This document shows, one piece after another, positions 1-4,927 of a DNA stretch of 6,137 bases (the stretch's first letter is position 1; every line of letters starts with the position of its first letter). A program made the position numbers and the translations under genes. The DNA comes from Pyrodictiaceae archaeon (GTDB taxonomy: Archaea; Thermoproteota; Thermoprotei_A; Sulfolobales; Pyrodictiaceae). The DNA lies in contig JALVKZ010000030.1 of the NCBI GenBank assembly GCA_027033675.1, forward strand, positions 1 through 6,137. The letters are read 5' to 3'. The notes under the pieces were generated by a model. The model searched no databases. It had not been told where the DNA came from and worked only from the letters and a program-made list of their open reading frames with translations.

Positions 1-49
1 AGTTATTTCGGCGCCTGGGATCCGCTGCCACTGCGAATCCGCCTCCATG
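1..49 (-). CDS. 5' end of an unidentified gene running off the left edge
   Basis: An ATG on the minus strand at 49-47 opens a frame with no stop to the window edge, encoding 16 residues (MEADSQWQRIPGAEIT). I do not recognise the protein from so little sequence. The start is chosen because a strong TATA box (71-78, minus strand) is centred about 25 bases upstream, the spacing expected when an archaeal transcript begins at or beside the start codon. The gene would therefore be leaderless. A second ATG at 53-51 in another frame is also open to the edge, but it lies slightly too close to the TATA box. Only sequence to the left can decide. Confidence 0.45.
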
Positions 50-70
50 CATTTATTCCGTGCCCACACC

Positions 71-78
71 CTTTTATA
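71..78 (-). promoter_or_regulatory. TATA box for the leftward gene
   Basis: Read on the minus strand this is TATAAAAG, close to the ideal archaeal TATA box. It is preceded by purine-rich AAGGGC, which fits a BRE. Its centre is about 25 bases from the ATG at 49, predicting a leaderless transcript. The plus-strand reading (CTTTTATA) is also TATA-like, so use in both directions cannot be excluded. Confidence 0.55.
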
Positions 79-87
79 GCCCTTACA

Positions 88-94
88 TTTTAAA
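88..94 (+). promoter_or_regulatory. TATA-like element for the gene at 124
   Basis: TTTTAAA, resembling the TTTAAA/TTTATA boxes of crenarchaeal promoters. From its centre near 91, transcription should start about 26 bases on, near 117-118, just ahead of the TTG at 124. With the minus-strand box at 71-78 it forms a compact divergent promoter. Confidence 0.4.
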
Positions 95-123
95 GGGATA
101 AACCTTACTCTTGAAGGGTATTA

Positions 124-558
124 TTGCCCCGAACCGCTTTGAGTACACAACTTACCCTTATTATCTATAATCATAGCTACTTGGGGGACTGGCAAGTGAT
201 TCTTAATGGTAAGCTAGAGCTTATCTCTGTGTGTGAACATTTACACTACGGTATAAGTACTACTCAGACATATTATGAGAATTACCTACGACGACTAGGC
301 AACAACGACTCAGAGATCTTGAGGAAAGTAGTTGACAATCTTGAGTACATTGTGCTCACACTAAGCAGAGTTGAGAAGATGCTGTGCAATAATTCTCCTA
401 ACATGTTTTCCGCCTACGACGAGCTAGATAGGCTATACACAAGGATCATAAGTAATCAGTTCGTGCCAGGAGCTATAAGGGCGACAGTGTATGAGATTCA
501 TTACGAGCTTAAGGGGCTGCTCTATGGATATGAAAGGAACTCGTCAAAGGCGTTTTAG
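124..558 (+). CDS. Hypothetical helical protein, 144 aa or shorter
   Basis: I do not recognise this protein. From residue 40 on it is mostly helix-forming, with repeated Leu/Tyr/Glu/Arg spacing and several Tyr-rich stretches; I see no signal peptide, membrane segment or metal-binding motif. The start is uncertain. TTG at 124 is the first possible codon after an in-frame stop and lies just behind a predicted transcription start. GTG at 196, giving 120 aa, has a GGGGGA ribosome-binding site (183-188) seven bases upstream and would drop an N-terminus that looks less protein-like. The gene ends in TAG and is followed, on the opposite strand, by the 3' end of a C/D box sRNA 22 bases away, so the two converge. 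It could be a lineage-specific protein. Confidence 0.6.
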   Translation: MPRTALSTQLTLIIYNHSYLGDWQVILNGKLELISVCEHLHYGISTTQTYYENYLRRLGNNDSEILRKVVDNLEYIVLTLSRVEKMLCNNSPNMFSAYDELDRLYTRIISNQFVPGAIRATVYEIHYELKGLLYGYERNSSKAF

Positions 559-579
559 CCTAGAACAAGGACCCTTAGT

Positions 580-645
580 GGGGTCAACGGCCTAAAGCGT
601 CATCAATAAGGGGTGCATCAGTAGAGGCCTTTTATTATCATCCCC
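580..645 (-). ncRNA. Box C/D guide sRNA predicted to target 16S rRNA
   Basis: On the minus strand, in order: GGGG (645-642), C box AUGAUAA (641-635), 13-base guide, D' box CUGA (621-618), 11-base linker, C' box UUGAUGA (606-600), 12-base guide CGCUUUAGGCCG (599-588), D box UUGA (587-584), CCCC (583-580). GGGG and CCCC form the terminal stem. The C box has A for the usual sixth-position G, and the D box has U for its first C. These are the two bases that pair in the kink-turn core, so an A-U pair replaces G-C. The first 11 bases of the D guide are complementary to GGCCUAAAGCG, which I recall from archaeal 16S rRNA (E. coli 567-577 region). By the D-plus-five rule the second C, near E. coli position 570, would receive the 2'-O-methyl group from the L7Ae/Nop5/fibrillarin complex. 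A TATA box lies at the correct distance upstream. The 11-base linker is longer than usual. Confidence 0.8.
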
Positions 646-716
646 TAGAGAGTATCTCCGTTTCCTAGGAGATTATATCGTTTAGGTATTAGCTCTGCAT
701 TCCCCTAGGGACCTAG
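641..716. repeat. Cluster of CTAG-centred near-palindromes
   Basis: Similar short motifs recur here: TCCCCTAGAG (641-650), TTCCTAGGAG (662-671), TTCCCCTAGGGA (700-711), and a further CTAG at 713-716. The CTAG cores begin at 645, 665, 705 and 713, so the first three are spaced 20 and 40 bases, about two and four helical turns. The third contains a perfect CCCTAGGG palindrome. They lie between the sRNA and the gene at 753 and surround the TATA element at 673-678. They could be operator sites for a dimeric regulator, or chance in CTAG-tolerant DNA. Confidence 0.3.
673..678 (-). promoter_or_regulatory. TATA box for the C/D box sRNA
   Basis: The minus-strand reading is ATATAA within CGATATAATC. 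Its centre at about 675 predicts a transcript start near 649-650, four or five bases before the sRNA terminal stem. The plus-strand reading (TTATAT) could also serve the gene at 753, with a start near 702 and a leader of about 50 bases. Confidence 0.5.
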
Positions 717-752
717 TGTCGCTTGATGTAATACAATACGGTAAAAGACTAT

Positions 753-1151
753 ATGGTACCCATGCATGTCCGTGTTACAAGGGAAAAAGTATTGAAGTTG
801 CTAGATGCACTGCGAACCAGCCTTAAAGCAGCCAAGGTACCAGGACAAGTAGCTGCAAAAGTACTCGTTATAGCTGAAGACGCTTTAGCCACCTATAGTG
901 TAACAAACGATTCTGAAATCTTTGAGTTACCTGACTGGAATCTATGGCTACTTCTCATAAAATCTCTTCTATCACCAATAATTAAGACCATGAAGAAAGA
1001 GGGCTACTGCCATGCAAACACGTATATAATAAGCGGCTTAATGGTTCTCGACGAGAGAGCTGCTTACCTTATTAGAGAATGGCTTAAAACGAGATGCAAG
1101 AGCGGCCTTGACCCTTGCTGCAAGAATCCCCCTTGCTGCAACCTAGCCTAA
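753..1151 (+). CDS. Hypothetical protein with a cysteine-rich C-terminal tail
   Basis: 132 aa from ATG 753, or 129 from ATG 762, which gives MHVRVTREKV and may be the true start. I do not recognise the family. Residues 8-50 look like two amphipathic helices rich in Lys, Leu and Ala. Around 62-82 a Trp- and Leu-rich hydrophobic segment (WNLWLLLIKSLLSPIIKTM) could be a buried helix or a monotopic membrane contact, but is rather short and interrupted for a transmembrane span. A lone Cys occurs near residue 87. The last 20 residues hold C-x7-CC-x4-CC, five cysteines that could bind a metal or form disulfides, followed by only NLA. No clear ribosome-binding site precedes the start; a weak TATA-like GTAATAC at 728-734 would give a nearly leaderless transcript. 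The gene at 1212 follows after 60 bases. Confidence 0.6.
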   Translation: MVPMHVRVTREKVLKLLDALRTSLKAAKVPGQVAAKVLVIAEDALATYSVTNDSEIFELPDWNLWLLLIKSLLSPIIKTMKKEGYCHANTYIISGLMVLDERAAYLIREWLKTRCKSGLDPCCKNPPCCNLA

Positions 1152-1184
1152 CTCTCTTTACAGGAAGCTAAGGGACCAGTACTA

Positions 1185-1194
1185 AGGCATGCCT
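1185..1194. promoter_or_regulatory. Perfect 10-bp palindrome, possible operator
   Basis: AGGCATGCCT is a perfect inverted repeat 17 bases before the GTG start at 1212, in the region where the transcript of that gene would begin. Its position fits a binding site for a dimeric regulator. A single 10-base palindrome may also be chance. Confidence 0.25.
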
Positions 1195-1211
1195 AAGATG
1201 GGTGCCTCTCC

Positions 1212-1445
1212 GTGGCTGCTAACGAGCAATGCAGAGAAGCCGAGCTCCTTAGAAAAGAGAACGAGGAGCTAAGATACCAATTATCCCAGTGCATAACCTC
1301 TTGTAAGTCTCAGGAAGAGATTAGAGAGCTACTAGCAATTATAAGGAAGCTTGAGGAACGTATCAAAGCAGTATCCGAGGAGAATAAGCGTCTTAGAAGA
1401 GAAGTGGAAAAATGCAGAGAAAGAAAAGAGCAGGAAGAGAACTAA
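1212..1445 (+). CDS. Small coiled-coil protein
   Basis: 77 aa, starting with GTG, the only start codon after the in-frame stop at 1194-1196. Almost the whole chain is charged and helical. Residues 9-26 (EAELLRKENEELRYQLSQ) and 35-75 have Leu/Ile at heptad spacing with dense Glu, Lys and Arg, as in a two-stranded parallel coiled coil. The middle is broken by a short CITSC segment (Cys27, Cys31), with further cysteines at 7 and 68. It probably makes a dimer, perhaps a scaffold or adaptor. Low-complexity coiled coils give misleading similarity hits, so no function is assigned. It lies on the same strand between two other small cysteine-containing genes, 60 bases from each, which allows but does not prove co-transcription. 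Confidence 0.6.
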   Translation: MAANEQCREAELLRKENEELRYQLSQCITSCKSQEEIRELLAIIRKLEERIKAVSEENKRLRREVEKCRERKEQEEN

Positions 1446-1493
1446 TCCTCTAATACACAGCCCCAGTACAGTAACTTAGCATAATTGAGTAGC

Positions 1494-1498
1494 GGTGA
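1494..1498 (+). promoter_or_regulatory. Ribosome-binding site deciding the start at 1506
   Basis: GGTGA, a standard archaeal Shine-Dalgarno core, ends seven bases before ATG 1506. It supports that start over the in-frame TTG at 1485, which has no such site. Confidence 0.6.
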
Positions 1499-1505
1499 CC
1501 CGGTA

Positions 1506-1916
1506 ATGCCGTGCCCATGGTATCAGGGAGGTGTATGTACCTCTCCAAAACTTAGCAAGCCTTCTGCAGCTGTAGTCTCTAAGGAGAGATGCCTAGGTTC
1601 AGAGGCTGAATACAAGTCATGCAAATTCTACGTTGATCCAGAGGCCTCTACGAGAAAATCACCGCTAGAGCAAGCCATGAGGCCAGCTCTAGAAAAACAA
1701 CTTAGGCCCTACCCTGCTATACACTTATTATCGTCTAAGCCCCGCTCAAGCTGCCCATTTATAAAAGTATATACCTACGGAGGGGGATACCTGGCATACT
1801 GTACCGTACTTAACCGGCTTCTCACCCGGAGCGAGGCGGCTAGGTGCGAAAAATACTGGAGCACATGCCCATTCTATAAGTTAGGGCTTAGATCGAAAAT
1901 GGAGCAAGTAGCTTAA
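1506..1916 (+). CDS. Protein with two tandem four-cysteine modules
   Basis: 136 aa from ATG 1506. The chain is an internal duplication. Module 1 (residues 3-42) has CPW, then Cys11, Arg-Cys29 and YKSCKFY (Cys39). Module 2 (residues 83-124) has CPF, then Cys99, Arg-Cys114 and WSTCPFY (Cys121). Both follow the pattern CP[WF]-...-C-...-RC-...-[YW]-x-x-C-x-FY, so all four cysteines, the Pro after the first, the Arg before the third and the closing Phe-Tyr are retained. About 40 residues rich in Pro, Glu, Lys and Arg join them. Each module could bind one zinc ion or Fe-S cluster. I do not recognise a named family; it may be a crenarchaeal protein. No signal peptide or membrane segment is seen. Its stop overlaps that of the convergent gene in TTAA at 1913-1916. 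Confidence 0.75.
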   Translation: MPCPWYQGGVCTSPKLSKPSAAVVSKERCLGSEAEYKSCKFYVDPEASTRKSPLEQAMRPALEKQLRPYPAIHLLSSKPRSSCPFIKVYTYGGGYLAYCTVLNRLLTRSEAARCEKYWSTCPFYKLGLRSKMEQVA

Positions 1917-2215
1917 GCAATGGCAACAGGCGGCGCTGGTAGCCCTAGCATGTTCTCATACGCCTCAATACTCTCAACCATGTACTGGGCCAGGATGTTT
2001 TCATCAACCTCAACGAACGGTATGTGAAGCTCAACACCATTCACCATAACAAAGGGGGTAAATTCATCCTCCGTGTCAAGGGCTGGAACCGTTACTTCAC
2101 GGATAACGACTATGTAACCTTGGTCACGGAGAATCTCCGCGGCTCTCCTAATATTCCTCAGGACTCCTTGGCTTAAGGGGCCATAGCCATGAAATACGGT
2201 TACTTCCATTATCAC
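1913..2215 (-). CDS. Small protein, probably thioredoxin-like without CXXC
   Basis: 100 aa from GTG 2215 (MIMEV) or 98 aa from ATG 2209 (MEVTVF). A GGGGA element lies about seven bases before the GTG, whereas the ATG would have GGTGA only two bases away, so GTG is preferred. The chain reads as strand (EVTVFHG), helix (residues 18-32), strand (YIVVIREVTV), then TPFVMVNGVEL followed by an acidic C-terminal helix. That order, with a Thr-Pro before two hairpin strands, resembles the cis-proline half of thioredoxin folds. The usual CXXC site is replaced by GYGPLSQG and there is no cysteine at all, so a redox role is unlikely and a binding role is more plausible. The fold is inference and I do not recognise the family. 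It is divergent from the aRF1 gene and convergent with the four-cysteine protein gene. Confidence 0.7.
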   Translation of the reverse strand: MIMEVTVFHGYGPLSQGVLRNIRRAAEILRDQGYIVVIREVTVPALDTEDEFTPFVMVNGVELHIPFVEVDENILAQYMVESIEAYENMLGLPAPPVAIA

Positions 2216-2300
2216 CGCTAATCCCCAGCAATGATTATTGTTACTAGTACGCTATTCTAAACAAGAGGCTAAGTAATACCCTTGTAGAGGGGGTTGTATC

Positions 2301-2308
2301 GTTATAAG
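2301..2308 (+). promoter_or_regulatory. TATA box for the aRF1 gene
   Basis: GTTATAAG, centred about 40 bases before the ATG at 2345. Transcription should start near 2331, giving a leader of about 14 bases that contains the G-rich ribosome-binding site GGGGGGA (2334-2340). The 129-base gap 2216-2344 also has to hold the promoter of the leftward gene, for which I see only a weak TTTAGAATA on the minus strand near 2250-2258. Confidence 0.5.
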
Positions 2309-2344
2309 TGTATGGCGCTATTCCTAGTGTGAAGGGGGGACTCT

Positions 2345-3454
2345 ATGAGTACAGCGAGGCTAGAAGTCGATAAGACCACGCTGAAAAAGATAATACGAGA
2401 GCTTAAGAAGTGGAAAGCACCAGCAACGGTATTGCTAAGTCTCTATATTCCACCGGGGAGGCCTATAAGCGACGTTGTTAGCTTGCTGCGCACAGAGTAC
2501 TCGATAACCGATAACATTAAGCTCAAGCGGACCCGTGACGCTGTGCAACGAGCGCTCGCCGCCGCTATGGATAGGCTTACTAAGGTGCAGAAGGTACCGC
2601 CCAATGGGCTAGTATTATTCTGCGGCCAGGACATGGATACAAACGACTTCATATGCCTAATGTTCTCTCCGCCAGAGCCAGTACCCGTATTCTTCTATAG
2701 GACTGATAAGTGGTTCCACACAGAGTTCCTCGAGGAAATGGTTGAGAGTGAGGAGACTTATGGCTTAGTAATCGTTGAGAGAGATGAAGCAACCATAGGC
2801 TTACTAAAGGGTAGCCGAATACAAGTACTCGAGGAGCTCGAGGGCTATGTTCCCGGAAAGCATCATAGAGGAGGCCAAAGCCAGCGCCGATTCGATAGAC
2901 AAATAGAGCAATTCGTTAAGGGCTTCTACAAAGAAGTAGCCGAGGCAATGAACAAACACTTCTTGCCACTAATAGAGAAAGGGAAACTCAGAGCAATTAT
3001 CCTCGGAGGCCCTGCATACGCTAAACAAGACTTCATGAAGGAGGCAAAGGACTTCTTAGATTACCGTGTACGCCAAAAAATAGCGTCACAAACAGTTGAC
3101 GTAGCATACCAAGGCGAGGCAGGGTTACGCGAACTCGTAATAAAGGCTGCTGACATAATAGAGAAAAATAAGTACGCCGAGCTACACAGGGCCATAGAGG
3201 AGTTCAAAATACACCTAGCAAAAGACGACGGACTAGCAATATACGGTGATAGAGACGTTAAAACAGCTCTACAAATGGGTGCATTAAAGTACCTAATAGT
3301 TGATGAGGAGAGAGAAGACGCCGACATACTGGCCGAGGAGGCAAAGAAGTATGGGACAAAGGTCTATTTACTCAGCGGAGACTATCCCGAGGCTGAATGG
3401 ATAAGGAGAACGTTCAAGGGACTAGTAGGTGTTCTCAGGTTCAAGCTATACTAG
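2345..3454 (+). CDS. prf1: Peptide chain release factor aRF1
   Basis: 369 aa, the normal length for archaeal aRF1, the cytoplasmic class I factor that reads all three stop codons and releases the finished protein. The N domain (about 1-130) carries the decoding motif as NIKL at 57-60; eukaryotic eRF1 has NIKS. As far as I recall, NIKL followed by KRTR is normal in Desulfurococcales. The second decoding element, Y-x-C-x-x-x-F in eRF1, appears as YRTDKWF (118-124), with Thr in place of Cys. The M domain has the catalytic GGQ at 176-178 inside GKHHRGGQSQRRFDR, placed in the peptidyl transferase centre to position water. The C domain (from about 265) should contact the recycling ATPase ABCE1 and aEF1A. 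The ATG follows a G-rich ribosome-binding site. It stands alone with its own promoter; the next gene on this strand is 167 bases away. Confidence 0.97.
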   Translation: MSTARLEVDKTTLKKIIRELKKWKAPATVLLSLYIPPGRPISDVVSLLRTEYSITDNIKLKRTRDAVQRALAAAMDRLTKVQKVPPNGLVLFCGQDMDTNDFICLMFSPPEPVPVFFYRTDKWFHTEFLEEMVESEETYGLVIVERDEATIGLLKGSRIQVLEELEGYVPGKHHRGGQSQRRFDRQIEQFVKGFYKEVAEAMNKHFLPLIEKGKLRAIILGGPAYAKQDFMKEAKDFLDYRVRQKIASQTVDVAYQGEAGLRELVIKAADIIEKNKYAELHRAIEEFKIHLAKDDGLAIYGDRDVKTALQMGALKYLIVDEEREDADILAEEAKKYGTKVYLLSGDYPEAEWIRRTFKGLVGVLRFKLY

Positions 3455-3526
3455 CCCCGGAACCCTCTCCTAGACCTATCATCCACTACAGCCAAGTGCC
3501 TGTACACCTATCACTGGCAGAGATAT

Positions 3527-3534
3527 ACTATAAG
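3527..3534 (+). promoter_or_regulatory. Possible TATA box for nreA
   Basis: CTATAAGC within ATATACTATAAGCC, in the 167-base gap between aRF1 and nreA. It predicts a transcript start near 3557 and a leader of about 65 bases before GTG 3622. That is long for this group, so a promoter closer to the gene or readthrough from aRF1 is possible. Beyond this element and the nreA ribosome-binding site, I see only a doubtful short reading frame (see findings) in the gap. Confidence 0.35.
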
Positions 3535-3621
3535 CCTAAAGAAGGGGGATATGGAGTTCTAATAGTATTCAGAAAAAGGGTCTGCTAAGATACACACAAG
3601 AGCTATAAGGGAGGAGAAGGA

Positions 3622-4872
3622 GTGCCGAAAAGAATATCCCCACAGCTATGTGCTCGCTGCAAGGGCTACAAACGGTTATGTGGATTACCCTATTGCCCCA
3701 TACTTGCTCGTTTCCGTGCACAAGTACAAGCAGTTTCACGTATACCGTCTCCTAGCAATGTACTCGGCTCCACGCCGCCAAGCATTATAGTTGGTGAGTC
3801 AAATTATCCAAACATCCCTGTTATCTACCAGATACCCCCCGGAATAAGCGGCGCAGAGGCTAAGATGTACGACAACCCACTTGGATGGCACCAAGCCCAT
3901 CTACCCTTGGGCAAGATCATAGAGCTAAGATCACAGCTACTTGGGGCAGTAACCCGCATAGAGGCAACAAACCCCTGGAAGCTATATGAGAAAGAAGTAT
4001 CACTAGCCGCAACATCACTTAAACCCGTTAATAGCGAAGCCGTTCTCGAAAAACCGCCTATACCATCACTCCGCTTTGACGGGTTACTAGCTCCACAGGG
4101 ACCCTCGGCGCCCGCTAAGGATTTGAGAATAAGCGAGAACCCGACCCTACACCCAAGACTAGAGAAACTCATATGGGACGACGCCACAGCAACAGATGCA
4201 GTTCTGGAGCTATACGGTAACGGGCTAGATACCTACTTAATTACGAGAGCATTCTCATTGGGCCTCTTAGGCAGACTGCGTAATCGACGTCTTGTACCAA
4301 CAAGGTGGGCCATAACTGCTGTTGACCAAATAATATCGACTAAGTTACTGCGCAGAGTACGAACCTATAGATCTATAAACGATATCGAAGTCTACCATGC
4401 ATCCTACCTAGGCAACTACTTTACCATAATACTGCTCCCAGGTGGCTTCGAGACAGAACTCTTCGAGGTCTGGCACCCCCTCACGCCATGGACAAAACAG
4501 TCAGCAGAACCAATAGCCTATCGCATAAGAGAGTACCAGAGCCTAAAAATGAAGCCACTCGACGGAGGCTACATAGCCATAAGACTAGCTCTTGCCGAGC
4601 ACCTCTACCGTAGAAAAAGACAAGCAAAAGCAATCATTATAAGAGAAATAACAAAGGAATACTTTGCACCAGTAGGTAATTGGCATATACGTGAAACTAG
4701 CCGAAAAGCACTCTCACAGAAGCCCTTCAAGACACAATCCCTCAAAGAAGCAATAAGATACGCATCAAGGTTCTTTAAATCAGCAACTGCACTAAACTCG
4801 TTACAATCTTCCACCATTCTAAGGAACTATGAGAAGACAAAGAGACTCGACTACTTCCTTAAGAAAGCCTAG
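3622..4872 (+). CDS. nreA: DNA repair protein Nre (NreA type)
   Basis: 416 aa, the usual length. Nre proteins are found throughout archaea; genetic work in Haloferax volcanii links NreA to repair of DNA damage, and many members bind the PCNA sliding clamp through a C-terminal PIP box. The N-terminus has a four-cysteine zinc-finger-like motif, C10-x2-C13-x6-C20-x4-C25. Family hallmarks follow: YDNPLGWHQAHLPLG near residues 82-96, RLVPTRWAITAVD near 222-234, LDGGYIAIRLALAEHL near 313-328 and PVGNWHIRE at 350-358. These span the Nre_N and Nre_C regions. The C-terminus reads TKRLDYFLKKA, at best a degenerate PIP box: the leading Gln is Thr and the aromatic pair is Phe-Leu. GTG 3622 is preceded by a strong GGGAGGAG ribosome-binding site at 3609-3616. 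Two TAG codons in a row end the gene (4870-4875). The DUF2258-type gene begins 55 bases on and may share its transcript. Confidence 0.95.
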   Translation: MPKRISPQLCARCKGYKRLCGLPYCPILARFRAQVQAVSRIPSPSNVLGSTPPSIIVGESNYPNIPVIYQIPPGISGAEAKMYDNPLGWHQAHLPLGKIIELRSQLLGAVTRIEATNPWKLYEKEVSLAATSLKPVNSEAVLEKPPIPSLRFDGLLAPQGPSAPAKDLRISENPTLHPRLEKLIWDDATATDAVLELYGNGLDTYLITRAFSLGLLGRLRNRRLVPTRWAITAVDQIISTKLLRRVRTYRSINDIEVYHASYLGNYFTIILLPGGFETELFEVWHPLTPWTKQSAEPIAYRIREYQSLKMKPLDGGYIAIRLALAEHLYRRKRQAKAIIIREITKEYFAPVGNWHIRETSRKALSQKPFKTQSLKEAIRYASRFFKSATALNSLQSSTILRNYEKTKRLDYFLKKA

Positions 4873-4927
4873 TAGCCCGACTACATTTAACCCTCTACTA
4901 AATCTAATTCCCTTAGCGGCGGTAGTT

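Noticed and set aside
654..673. Hairpin ATCTCC/GGAGAT with an eight-base loop
   Set aside because: It has only six base pairs and overlaps the sRNA promoter and CTAG motifs, which explain the region better; no T-tract follows to make a terminator.
1485..1505. TTG start seven codons upstream of the four-cysteine protein
   Set aside because: ATG 1506 has a well-spaced GGTGA ribosome-binding site, which the TTG lacks.
3551..3562. Three-codon minigene ATG GAG TTC TAA behind a GGGGG ribosome-binding site in the nreA leader
   Set aside because: Too short to distinguish from chance, and whether it is transcribed depends on an uncertain promoter.
3825..4187. Minus-strand open frame of 120 codons opposite nreA (with smaller ones at 2443-2652, 3061-3327 and 4605-4817)
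   Set aside because: All lie wholly inside confidently identified genes on the other strand and have no promoter, ribosome-binding site or protein-like composition.
4829..4927. 33-residue N-terminal extension of the DUF2258-type protein from an ATG inside nreA
   Set aside because: The extension looks like an out-of-frame reading of nreA, and MPQLSSGL at 4928 is the expected family start.
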